Below are positions 32,386 to 43,300 of a stretch of DNA of 53,421 bases, in pieces. This DNA is from Heterotrichella gracilis (lineage: Eukaryota; Sar; Xanthophyceae; Tribonematales; Xanthonemataceae). The position numbers were made by a program, and so were the translations under genes. The stretch covers positions 1 to 53,421 of the forward strand of contig JAULBX010026008.1 in NCBI GenBank assembly GCA_032358255.1, read 5' to 3'. How positions within the stretch are numbered: the first letter of the stretch is position 1; the number at the start of each line of letters is the position of its first letter. A model generated the notes under the pieces. The model saw only the letters and a program-made list of their open reading frames with translations. It had not been told where the DNA came from and searched no databases.

Positions 32386-35300
32386 ATGGGCACCATGGAT
32401 GGAGTGGCCAATCGGGCACATAGACCCGCCAGGGCTGTCCTTGCGCTCCTGGTGTGCTGCCTGGCAGTGCATCATGCAACTGCGGCCCTCATGGCGGTGG
32501 ATCTGGGCAGCGAGAACCTCAAGATAGCGGTGGTGAAGCCTGGCAAGATCCCCATATCAATTGTGAACAACGAGATGAGCAAGAGGAAGACGTCAGCACA
32601 GGTGGCGTTCATCAACGGAGAGCGGCTCCTGGGCGAGGAGGCAGCTGCCCTGGGGCCAAGGTACCCTGATAGGGTTTACCAGAAGTCCAGGGAGCTGCTG
32701 GGCAAGTTTGCCTTGCACCCCTCAGTCACCCAGCTGCTCAAGGCATCCTACCTGCCATACACTGTGGTTGAGGACCCACTGAGGAAGACGATAAAGATCA
32801 AGACGGACAAGGGGGACCAGCACTCGGTGGAGGAGATAGTGGTAGGTGCAACTCGCCACACTGTACTGAGTGGACTATTGGGCAATCAAGCTGCATTGCA
32901 TGCGCTCTGGACACTGTGGCAATGGGCACATGCATACAGTGCAAACGTTCAACCTGTCTTGGTGTCTGCGAGACCCAGCCAGACCTTGATGCATTCTATA
33001 CGTACTGCTCGTATTGAGCACGTTGCCTTCTCTGCACACTGCTGCCACCAGGCCATTGCATATAATGCCATGCTGCACCACCTGCAGGCCAGCCTCCTGG
33101 AGTACGCGCTCCACCTCACCAAGGCAGCCGCCGACGGCCAGCCCGTCACAGACTGTGTGATCACAGTCCCCACCTTCTTCGGCCAGTCCCAGCGCCAGGC
33201 CCTGAGGGACGCGGCCGAGATAGCTGGGCTCAACCTGGTCAGCCTGGTCGATAACACAGTGGCTGCGGGCCTGCAGTACGGCATCGAGCGCGACTTCAGC
33301 AACAAGTCTGAGAACGTGCTCATCTACGACCTGGGTGCCTCCAGCGCCGAAATCGCGCTCATCACCTTCACCGGGGGCCCTGTCAAGAAGGGCGCCAAGG
33401 GGGGAAGTTACGCGCAGTTCAAGGTGGTGGACACCATGTGGCTCGAGAACTTTGGGGCCCAGGACCTGGACATGCTGCTGGTGGAGCACTTTGCGGATGA
33501 GTTCAACAAGAAGCTGACAGGTGGCGTGGACATCAGGGACCACCCTAAGTCCATGGCTAAATTGAAGAAGCAGGTGAAGCGCACCAAGGAGATCCTGAGC
33601 GCAAACACCGAGGCGCCGCTGAGCGTGGAGGAGATCTACGATGGCATGTAAGCACCGCACATCCAGTCATTTACACATCACAGTGGGTCATGGCAGCCAG
33701 TGTTGCATACCAGGTGTTCATTATCATGGACCATGGAATGTAAGCGCCGCACGCCCAATCTCATGGGCACATAACAGTGGGTTCTGGCAGCCAGTGTTGC
33801 ATACCAGGTATCCATTATCATGGACCGTAGCTAGTCAGGTAATTGCATGCGTTCCTGCAATACATTCAGGTTACCAGTTTGGCCTTGCACAAGCAGCATC
33901 AAGCCGATCTTCCCTGGCACTGTTCATCCTATGCATGGGCCATGCTGGGGACTGTCCACACAACCTTCAGCGGTTGCCAATGCATTGCAACAAGGCTGAC
34001 TGTGTGACAAATGGCCACGTGCAGCGATTTCCGGGCGAGCATGAAGCGGGGCTACTTTGAGGAGCTTGCAGGGGACTTCTTTGACAGGGCAGCCGCACCA
34101 TTGGTCCAAATCTTGGAAAGGAATGGCATGACAGTGGATGACATCACCAGCGTGGAGCTGATCGGCGGGGGCTCGCGCATCCCCAAGTTCAAGCGGGCGG
34201 TATCTGAGGCCCTTGGGGGGCGCGCTGTAGACCTGTGAGTGGACTCCTGTGATGTGGGGATTGGGGGGCTGTATAAATGCTTGCCAGGGCCTACCGTATG
34301 TATGGTTACAACGTTAGTATTCCGTAGTTGCCAGTCATGTGTGTGTTCCTGCATGCTGCACATGTGGTAATGCACTTACTGACTGAGCTATTCCTGACAC
34401 GCCATGGTTGTCATGCTGGCACTTGATTCCCTCGGCCTGCTTGGCCTGATGTTATTCCACCCCCCTTTAATCCTTGCTGTTTGGGCCCTCTGAAGGCACC
34501 TTGATGCTGATGAAGCTGTGGTGCTGGGAGCTGCCTACGTGGCGGCCAACATGAGCACAATCTTCAGGCTGCGCGACATCCGCATGGTCAATGGCGCTAC
34601 CTACGGGATCAAGTTCCAGGTAGGATGCCGCGCCTGATTGCATCTGCCATGCTATGTTTGCCATGCAGAACACACACTGAATTTGGTGTCAACTGTGTTA
34701 AAATCCACCAGCAGGTGTACATGCTACAGTAGGAAATGCAGCTAAGTTCAGCATTGTTTTGGCTCCCTGGGAGGAGGCCTGGATTTAAATTTTGCACTTA
34801 AATCCATTTTCAAGTTTTAAATTCAAATAAATTCCATTTCAAATTTCATTGCAATTTCAATCTTCGGTATTGTAGTTGAAATGCAATATGTGCTTCCCAA
34901 AACAACCACTTGGTGAGTAAGACCATTCACAAAGGCATTTTCTGTTGGCAGGTGGAAGATGAAGCTCCCACCGTGACAACCCCTCCAACAGAGGCTCAGC
35001 TGCAGCACGCCGTAGAGGCTGCCACCAACACCGCCAAGGCGCTGCTCCCCAGGATGAAGCGCCTGCCCTCAAAGCGGGTGGTGCACCTCCACAACATCAC
35101 CGCTGACTCCCTCCCCTTCAGCCTGTTCTATGACACCAACCAGAGCCAGCCCCTGCCCAGCGGCGTCTACTCGACCCTGATCGCAACCTATGATTTGTCC
35201 GGCATCGGCAACGTCACTGCAAAGTACAACGAGTCTGGCAAGATCAGCATCCACTTCAGGGCGGACAGCAGTGGCATCATTGTGGCTGATAAGGCAGAGA

Positions 35301-37607
35301 GCACTCTTGAGGTCACGGAGCTGGTAGCAGACAAGCCGCCTCCAACAAACTCCACCAAGGTATGGCTGCACTGCAATGGCAGGGCAAGCGGCAATGGCAG
35401 GGACGCAGCTTCCACGCACTGGCTTTGTGTTGAACAGGAAAAAATGCATTGGTGGAACCATGGGGTTGTACAGCACATGGTACATGTCACATGCGCGGAA
35501 CTAGATGCAGAGGAAAATTTTGCAAAAAAAATGCAAAAATAAATTATTGAGCCTGTCTTTGGACAGGCATGCATGGTGGTAACACCATACGACTTTTTAT
35601 TTTATTTTTCACCATGGGTCTGCACATCAGTTGTCGCAAGGGCAAGGAATCAAGTGCGACGGAAGTGAGTTGTGCACATCTGTTTATCTGCAGGCTGAGA
35701 ATGCTACCCAGGCTGATGCCAATGCCACAGCTGCTGATGGTTCACCAGGTGAGCCTGCGGCTGCCAACAAGACAGCACAGGAGCCCAAAATGAAGCTGGT
35801 GAAGAAGACAGTGAAGGTCCAATTGAAGATTGGCGGCCATGGCCACGTCATTCCTCCATTGGTGTTTGAGCAGATAATGGTGAGTAAAGTTTGAGTAAAA
35901 TGTGTTGCAATCACAATCTGGACAACATAAAGGTCAGGAAACAAATAATTTCATTGAATCGCTATGCCTGAAGGTCACGATGTGCAGAGTTGCAGCCATG
36001 TCCTAGCTGGCCAACTAATCCACCCCTCGAGATTGAGATTATGGCTGGTAGCATACTATTCAATCACAGTAGCTTGTTCAAGGCTGATCACATACCTGGC
36101 AGCATTGCTGGAATGCTGAGATTGACTAGCCGGGCATCAGAGCAGGAAATTCTTGTAAACTGTAATTTTTGTAATTGTAATGCAATTGTACTTTAATTGT
36201 ACTTGTAGTCGTACTCAAAATTGATTGCAATGTTGCAGGCATCCAAGCGGCAGATGACCACCTGGCGGCGGAAGGATGAGGACAAGAAGGAGGCGGCCAA
36301 GTCCAAGAACGACCTTGAGGGCTTCATCATCAGCTTCCGGGACAAGCTGAACGAGGACGAGGGCATCGAGAAGGTGACCAGCGAGGGTGAGCGCAGCGAT
36401 TTCAAGGAGAAGCTGATGGACATGGAGGACTGGCTGTTCTCGGATGGGGACAGGCAGCCAGCTGCGGAGTTCAGGTACGCTTGGACTCAATTACTTTAGC
36501 TTGGCTAGTTTGGCAAGTTTGTACTTTTATATTGAAAGGGAAAAAGGAGGTTGGGAGTGTTTCAAGTATTGCTCCTGCCAGCCTTGCCCTGCTTATATCA
36601 TTGCTGCCCTGGCGATTTCAACACTGTCAAATCCCAAAAAGACGGATATTATGGCTCTGAACATGCAAATGATTGAGCTGCAATGGGAATTATTGGTGAG
36701 CCAGGCATTATGGTTTGCAGGAAACGGTTGCGGGAGCTGCAGAAGCAGGCAGATCCCATTGTCCTGCGGTTATCTGAGATCACAAAGCGGCCCAAGGGCA
36801 TCAAGGAGGCTCAGGCCTTCATTGATCTGTCAACAAAGATGATGAACACATGGGACACAATAAAGCCATGGATCAACGCAACGGACAAAGAGGATATGCA
36901 GAAAAAGGTACGTGCATTTGTTTCCATCCTCTGTGGGTCTTGGTAGAGATTTAAGTTCTAAAACACGTGCAGCCACACCACTTCAAATTTGGAACAGGAG
37001 TGAGGAGTTGCATGCATTACAGCAGCAAAGTAATTAATCAACACAGCCGGAATTTGTTTTCATAAACGTGCATTGCCCCTGTACAGCCAAATCAGCAATG
37101 ATGGTGACCACAATGTGTGCCTGCGTTCAGTTTGTAGAGTTTGAGGCCTGGTTGAATGAGAAGATTGAGGAGCAGAAGGCCAAGAAGGACCATGAGGACC
37201 CTGTGCTCACCAGCAAGGACATCAGCACGCAGATGAATGCCTTGAAAAAGGTGTTCAACAAGCTGAAGAACAAGCGGAAGCCCAAGCCACCCCCTGCACC
37301 CAAGGTCAATGCCACAGCAGGCAACGACACTGAGACTAACAGCACAGAATCCGGCTCAAGTAAGTACATTGGCATCAGTGTCTCAGCAAACTCACTTCCT
37401 CGTGTTTACTAGCAGAAATTTTCAATGTGGCAGCACTTTGAACACACATGCCACTTCCCTGAGCATGGTGGTACCAAAGCTACACTTTTTGCCATTATTC
37501 TTGTTGTCTGTCCAGTGGCTGACGTTGCTGCCACATGTGCAGATGATGACGCCGATGAAGGCGCTGCAGGGGATGAGCAATCGGAGGAATCAAAGGATGA
37601 GCTGTGA
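32386..37607 (+). CDS. HYOU1: ER-lumen Hsp170/Grp170-type chaperone (HYOU1/Hsp70-17)
   Basis: Large Hsp70-family protein of the ER lumen that acts in folding and as nucleotide-exchange factor for BiP. Exons: 32386-32841, 33088-33647, 34025-34234, 34496-34619, 34952-35359, 35694-35879, 36239-36474, 36721-36907, 37131-37359, 37516-37607; phases join, 895 residues. Signal peptide at about residues 15-34 (AVLALLVCCLAVHHATA). ATPase motifs: VDLGSENLKIAVV (phosphate 1, about 38-50), VITVPTFFGQSQRQALRDAA, IYDLGASSAEIAL (phosphate 2, about 231), VELIGGGSRIPKFKRAV (adenosine). A long acidic C-terminal region with several NxS/T sequons ends ESKDEL, a perfect ER-retrieval signal. A second in-frame Met at 32395 is an alternative start. 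Intron 1 (246 bases) is a multiple of three and lacks stops. Confidence 0.94.
33644..33829 (+). repeat. ~92-bp tandem duplication across the Hsp170 exon 2 donor
   Basis: 33644-33736 and 33737-33829 are diverged copies: both contain ATGTAAGC, CGCAC, GGCAGCCAGTGTTGCATACC then AGGT, and ATTATCATGGACC. The unit spans the exon 2 donor (33648), which is repeated 92 bases on at 33740. Confidence 0.9.
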
Positions 37608-38836
37608 GAGTGTATATAGTAGGGATGACAGGGATTGGGAGCTGGGTCAATAAAAATATTGGGGTTTGGGACGGGGGGGGAGGTGGCTGAGTCAAAACCC
37701 GGTGTAAGAATCACACTAGCGTTTCAGAATCTGTGGGTTTCATGATTGTGATCAGCAGTGTTTGACTCATACCACATCTTCATTCACGGGGCCCTGTGGG
37801 GGGGCATATCACGCTTGCCTTATCCTCAGATTGATAGACATCATCTGCACTGACATGCACCAACTGCAGTCGATTTGTCATGATTGTCATGGTGATTGTA
37901 AATTACAATCTGATTCTGTGCTGATCAGCATTAATTGTGCACAACGAAGTCTTGGCAGCGGGGTGCTCGTGACTGATACTGTAACAGTTCTGATCCACTT
38001 TGATCTATTGGAAGTGACACTGACATTTACTGTCAGACCCTGTCTAGATAAGATAAGAGAATGAAATATAAAACGGTTTGTAATGTATTATTAATCTGAT
38101 TCAGCGGCCAGTGGCACGCACAGTCATCCTTGCAATATAATACAATAATTGTCATGACTCATTGACAATGGACTTAGTCTACCGCGGTGCAGCGCCACCT
38201 GCGTCTAATTGCCACACTGATTCACTCTGGAAAGGTAACTATCCAACCAGAAGTACCTTCACGGGATATATCGGTCATGGAAGAGCCACGGTCCTGGATG
38301 GCTTTGCCCTAGGAGGTGATGGGGATTGGACACGCTTGCGGGTAACATCCTGCATACATGTCATGTGTAACTGTCACTTCACACAGCGTGAACTTTGGAC
38401 CATGTTGAAATACAAGATGAGTTTGCATGGGGTGGTACACACCTCATGGCGGTCCCCCTTGGGTTGTCCATTGATGAGGGAGGATTTTGAGCAGTGCGCA
38501 TTTGTTGAAGCTGGTAGGGCGCGATTGGTGTTCCATCTTTGGCTTGGTCCCTGGCAGCGGCTTCCGCGGGATTAAGTACTGTGAGCATGGAACAGCCATG
38601 GTTGAATGCGCGCTCCAGGTGGGATTATGGGATTAATCCAACAAAAGTGGCCACAAATCATGCAATCCTGTTTTTCACATGCCGCTGGCAAGCCTGGTAA
38701 GGCCTCAATGCATATACGGGTGGGGGTATGGCTGTGATGGGATGCAGGTGAGTACACGCAGATAAAATGTACAAAAACAATGGTAAGCCCTCTGGTGTGA
38801 CAGACCCTAGCCTAGGGTAACAATGCAGGTGTGAGG
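37608..38836. other. Intergenic region after Hsp170
   Basis: 3' flank, with AT-rich and TGTAA-containing sequence around 38070-38150. An open plus frame at 38162-38575 has no recognisable domain and is not annotated. Confidence 0.45.
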
Positions 38837-39361
38837 TCAGCAATCAGCAGAGGAGATCACCTTCTCCAAGAGTCGCTCTGTTGCTGATAGTGGCCGAAGT
38901 GGGGTGGGGGGCTGTGTAGCCTTGAAGGCGCTGTATGTCATGGACAAGTCATATGCTTTGCGCAAGTTTTCTGCCAGGTGTGCATCCTCCATGTTACTCG
39001 AGCTGGCGCCCACCACTGCGCAGGATGCCGGGGTAGCCATCCTCAACACCGTGGTGCCAAACTTGACAAAACCCCTTCTGGCCCTAGGGTCACCGCACGC
39101 TATGGCGAATTTTTCCACATCGGTGAAGTCACCGAGTATGACGATGTATTTGCACATCCCAGTGTGTGGGTGGCGGCTAACGAGTATGACTTCCTTGATG
39201 GTGATGCCATGTTTGGAGCGCAGGTCGGTCAACAGGGGTGTGACCAGGCTGGAGTAGGACAATGGAACGCCCAGCAGGATTACTTTGAATTGTGGTGGTA
39301 CAGCCGAGCTATTGGTGGCCCTGAGGTGTGTCATGTGGCACATGACAACCACCCTGTGCAC
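38837..39361 (-). CDS. Unidentified 174-residue ORF, minus strand
   Basis: Uninterrupted minus-strand frame. The central part, FKVILLGVPLSYSSLVTPLL then KEVILVSRHPHTGMCKYIVI and RGFVKFGTTVLRM, has the beta-alpha-beta rhythm of an RRM-like domain such as occurs in some LINE/gag-like ORF1 proteins. The C-terminus (NLRKAYDLSMTYSAFKATQP) is helical. The translation begins at 39361 with an initiator or alternative start; an internal ATG is also possible. I do not recognise a family. It could be a remnant of a retroelement ORF1 or a lineage-specific gene. A shorter antisense frame covers the same bases. Confidence 0.35.
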   Translation of the reverse strand: MHRVVVMCHMTHLRATNSSAVPPQFKVILLGVPLSYSSLVTPLLTDLRSKHGITIKEVILVSRHPHTGMCKYIVILGDFTDVEKFAIACGDPRARRGFVKFGTTVLRMATPASCAVVGASSSNMEDAHLAENLRKAYDLSMTYSAFKATQPPTPLRPLSATERLLEKVISSADC

Positions 39362-40364
39362 TGTGTGAATGGTTTAGGACTTCAAGTGCACGGATGGCCA
39401 CAGCAGCAGCAGCTGGTGCAGTTCCAGGTCAACGAATGCTACAGCCAGTGAGGAAGGCAAGGAATGGCAAAAGGACTGCCTGCACTGCTTTTGCTACTAT
39501 ACTCCTCGATCGCCTTAGCATACAGCTAACTGCAAATTCTACGTTGGCTGTATGTCTGGAACGAATGTAACCAAACAGAGGATTACGGGTCAACGCTGAT
39601 GGTTGAACGGTTAAAGCAGCACGTCGCAAGTGGGTAGAAGCAAAAAGCGTTGTGATGTGACTGTAAGTGGGTTATGGTCAAAGAGGCCTGTGCTGATAAG
39701 GTCGTGCAGCACTTCACTATACCGGTACTGAGGTGGGCGGATGCCTTGCATGCATGCATCCACAGAATCATGCATGCATTTGCACTGCAACTGATGCATA
39801 CAATTGTGTATCAGCCATCCGCGGGGAGTTTTGAGCAGCTGTTGCCGACCTAGCCGGCAAGTCAATCAACACCCGGTCCGCCTTGGCTTAAGTAGGGGTG
39901 GTTCTGAGCGTACACACGTATTTATTGGTACCACTTTATTGGTAACCCAATGTCGACCCCTATGACTTTTTGGCACTGGGATATCGCTTGCATGCAGTAA
40001 AAGTAATACCCAGTCTCATTTGACGAAGATACTTAAATCTCCACCGGGAAACCAGTTGCATGCATATGCAGCTACACAAATTCCCCAAGCCCAGATTGGG
40101 AACCCTATCACTGATACTTTCAGCGCGGTGCAAACAGGTATACCTCCACCATATCTATGCACGCAAGTTGTATTATAGAGCCTTCAAGTGGTCCACTGCC
40201 ACCTTTTATTGTTCCTTTATCGGACAATTGTCGTGCAGGTGTTTTGCTAAGGCCAATTACCCATTGCCTAATCCATCAGCGGTGCACTTCTACCGCCCAA
40301 CTTGGCCATTCACATCAACACCAGATAGTGGCAGGTGCTACCTCTTACATGTTGGCTTGGCGCG
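39362..40364. other. Upstream region of BTB gene 1
   Basis: Non-coding. It contains two TGCATGCA clusters (39748 and 39772), another at 40056, and, within 90 bases of the ATG, CAGCGGTGCA and ATAGTGGCAGGTG elements shared with BTB gene 2. Confidence 0.5.
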
Positions 40365-41852
40365 ATGGCTTCAGCACCACCACCAGCCTCTCCACCCGTC
40401 ACACCAGGCTATTTCACCTTCCCACCAGCCCCGCAACCCTCCCCAGCAGCGCTCTCAGTAGCAGCTGGGGAACAGCTCCAAAAGCAGCTCCTACTTGCGG
40501 TACGGCAATCGCTATCGCACAACGATATCTCCTTCAACTGCAAGGACGGTGTCAAGGTGCCCGCCAACAGGGCGTTCCTGGCAGCATGGTGCCCCTACTT
40601 TGAGCGCCTGCTGTTTGGAGGCATGAGGGAGGCTGGCATGAGCGAGATACCCTTGCCAGAAGCATCCAGCAGCGCTTTCAGAATCGTGCTGGACTCGCTT
40701 TACACAGGGAAAGTGGACGGCATCCACGCGGACGCCACTGCTGTGGAGGCACATTGCTTGGCAGCACAGTACGGCATCGACGCGCTGCGCTGGGCGATTG
40801 AGCTGGCCATCACTCGGCTTGTGACACCAGCCACAGTAGGGGATGTCCTCACAGCTGCATTGGAGCGCAACTCAGAGGCCCTACAGGCTGTTGCTCTGAA
40901 AGCTTTCGTGACCATGGACGGCAGTGCGGTCACCTTTTCTGGGTTTTCCCTGGCAGCGTTGCACTGGCTGCTGCAAGGCAAACGTGCAGCAAGATTGCCC
41001 ATGACCCAGGAGGAGCTGGTGGTGCAGCTGGTACAGTGGGGCAAGGACCAGGCTGGTCATCTTACTGGGAGCGCATCTATTTGCGGTTCGCATCCAAGTA
41101 TAGCAGAGCTACTGCAGCCCTTTAGGGATGCAGTAGACTTCACGCAAGTGCAGCCACAGGTGGTGGCGGAGCAGCTGGAAGCGAGTGGGCTTGCAAGCCA
41201 GGAGCAGCTGCTGCGTGTGTACAGGCAGCAGGCAGTAGCGATGGCCAAGGGTGTGAGCGGTTTTGTTGGGAACGGGGCTATGATCAGCAGCGGAGCAAGT
41301 GCAATGACTATGGATGTGGTGCAGCAAGCCCCCACTGCACAGCATTGCTCGGTCAGGATAGGGCAGGGCATCACAAGCGGGGTGCATGCCTGGGAGTGCA
41401 CCTTCACGCTTGACCCAACCTTGGCAAAGCCCGCTACCTTGCCTAATGCAGCACAGGAGGTCAGCCTCGGATATGTTGTCCATGACTGTGTCAGCATGGA
41501 GGGGTTCCTTCCCGGTGCCCCTGGAGCCGTCATGATGGGCAGCAATGGCTCATGGAGGGTAAGGGGTGTGTCATACGTGGGTTCCCTGGGCACTTGGACA
41601 TTCCCCTGCAAGGTGGTGATGGTGGCAGACATGAACAAGAGGGAGTTCATTGTGCGGCGTGGTATGACGGGGGACACCCTGTTTGGCGCGCCGCCCTCGG
41701 GAATCAGGAATGTGCCCAGCACCATTTACCCCGCAATCAGCTTGAGGTATCCTGGGGCTGCGGTGTCCGTTCGGCGCATAGCTGTGCAAGAATGCGCTTT
41801 TGGCACATGCAAGTGCTGGTTCTTGGACAAAATACCGAGTCTCCTTTCATAG
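40365..41852 (+). CDS. BTB-BACK-SPRY protein 1
   Basis: Probable CUL3 ubiquitin-ligase adaptor, 495 residues in one exon. The first ATG, 40365, is in a favourable context and matches the paralog start; the frame is open slightly upstream. The Pro/Ala-rich N-terminus is followed by a BTB domain at about residues 45-145 (HNDISFNCKDGVKVPANRAF, LAAWCPYFERLLFGGMREAG, LVLDSLYTG-like), a BACK-like helical region to about 240 (LVTPATVGDVLTAALERNSE, LAALHWLLQGKRAARLPMTQ), and a SPRY-like domain at about 320-475 (ITSGVHAWECTFTL, VVMVADMNKREFIV, IYPAISLRYPGAAVSVRRI). The last ~20 residues (CAFGTCKCWFLDKIPSLLS) differ from the paralog. Intronless, unlike most genes here, so the locus may have arisen by retroposition before duplicating. 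Adaptor role is inferred from domains. Confidence 0.85.
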   Translation: MASAPPPASPPVTPGYFTFPPAPQPSPAALSVAAGEQLQKQLLLAVRQSLSHNDISFNCKDGVKVPANRAFLAAWCPYFERLLFGGMREAGMSEIPLPEASSSAFRIVLDSLYTGKVDGIHADATAVEAHCLAAQYGIDALRWAIELAITRLVTPATVGDVLTAALERNSEALQAVALKAFVTMDGSAVTFSGFSLAALHWLLQGKRAARLPMTQEELVVQLVQWGKDQAGHLTGSASICGSHPSIAELLQPFRDAVDFTQVQPQVVAEQLEASGLASQEQLLRVYRQQAVAMAKGVSGFVGNGAMISSGASAMTMDVVQQAPTAQHCSVRIGQGITSGVHAWECTFTLDPTLAKPATLPNAAQEVSLGYVVHDCVSMEGFLPGAPGAVMMGSNGSWRVRGVSYVGSLGTWTFPCKVVMVADMNKREFIVRRGMTGDTLFGAPPSGIRNVPSTIYPAISLRYPGAAVSVRRIAVQECAFGTCKCWFLDKIPSLLS

Positions 41853-43300
41853 GGTGGGGGCAGCGCAGCAAAGATGTGTGTAGTCACCGCCGTGGGGGCC
41901 TTAGGGGAGCTCGATGTATGTAGGGTCTTTGCAGGAAGTTTGGCATGGAACGCTGTTGGGGGCAAGTTGCGTTGAACGCAATATGTTGTACGATATAGGA
42001 GTACAGGTTGGTCGCAGAGCAGCTGATGTGTGCATTGCATGGACTTGCCATATGGTAGCGTGTGTATGTCAGGAGCACATGCATGTGTGCTGGGGTCAAC
42101 TTTGGCTTTGCTGGGATTGCCTTTCCCCAATTCAACAGCCAAGGCTTATCGCACCTCATTTACACAGACATGCTTTCAAGTCTTTAGTTTAAGGCCTGAT
42201 CATGATCTTACCCACGCCATTGTCATGCATGGGTATGTAGCAATATTTGTAATCTGTGCTGGACACCAATATAGTGTCACTGAGTGTTGTCAGTCCAAAC
42301 TCTAAGGCTGACGTCAGTACAGTACTGCGGCGGCAGATACAAAAATTGTGATTCATAGTGGTTGATTCAGCATTCCTAGCATCCTACCTCAAGCTGTAAT
42401 AAACTTCATGGTACCATACCCTTATAAGTAATTACCTACTGGGTATGATAAGTTGAAGTATTTGACCAGCCGTTCTGGCTGGTGTGGTGCCCTGGTGCGA
42501 GCCAGTGGCCCCCTCACTACGCCACAGAGTCTGTGCGTTCCCTTTCTTTCTTTCTTTCTAGTCACTTTATTAAGTTTTTGAGTCAGGATATAGCTATGCT
42601 GATATTCTTCTGCAGTCTGAGTGGTCACCATGGCTTGAGATGGAAAAATAGCGAAAATATCGCTGTAATCTTAAAAAATGTTATTTTGGGCAGTCTGAGA
42701 AAGTCTTTCAATGCTTTTTGACTCAGATTGGGGATCCCGAGATTTTGGGCCCAATGGCCATGTGGCACAATTTTGTCAGACGCGAGTCTGCATGGCATTG
42801 CGTAAGAGATTACAAGCGCCTGTCAGTGACAAGCCCCAGCTCTTAGAAGTACATGAAGAGTTTTTACGCAGGAAGTGTGAAATGATCGGTTTGCCATATA
42901 CATGCGAGATTGGGTACTTCAGAGATACAGGGTCTGCAGCTGGTGGTGTATTTGGGACCTGTTCTACCCGAAGGTATGCATACAAGTGGTGCACTATGTG
43001 CACACGAAAGGTATAGAAGTACCTTTGCACACCTGTGCAAAGAAGTGCCCAGGTGCCCAGTAGTCTGCAGCCTTGCACACCTGGTGGGTCAACTTTCAAC
43101 CGTTCCTAAAGCGAGGTTTCGTCTGTTGTTGTGCAGCTGAACCCCAGCGGCCACTGCTGAGGTGTATTGGAGGCCAACTTCCCACTGCCTTATTCAAGCT
43201 GGTCCAGCGGTGCATTTCTAACTCCATAGCCAGTCTATGCCCAATAGTGGCAGGTGATAAACTCCTGTCTACGTAGTATACTACAGTGCTGGGTTGGACT
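41853..43300. other. Spacer between the tandem BTB genes
   Basis: About 1.4 kb. It includes a TTTC microsatellite near 42545 and an open plus frame at 42711-43016 (FLRRKCEMIGLPYTCEIGYF) that I cannot assign. A GGGGATCCC-centred segment near 42731 also occurs in inverted form near 45298. The last 100 bases share motifs with the BTB gene 1 upstream region. Confidence 0.45.

Noticed and set aside
42425..42535. Possible tRNA or tRNA-derived SINE (GGTGCGAGCCA)
   Set aside because: No acceptor stem or anticodon arm can be drawn convincingly and no matching A box.
42711..43016. Plus-strand 101-residue ORF between the BTB genes
   Set aside because: No domain recognised and no splice or start context; may be a fragment but cannot be supported.
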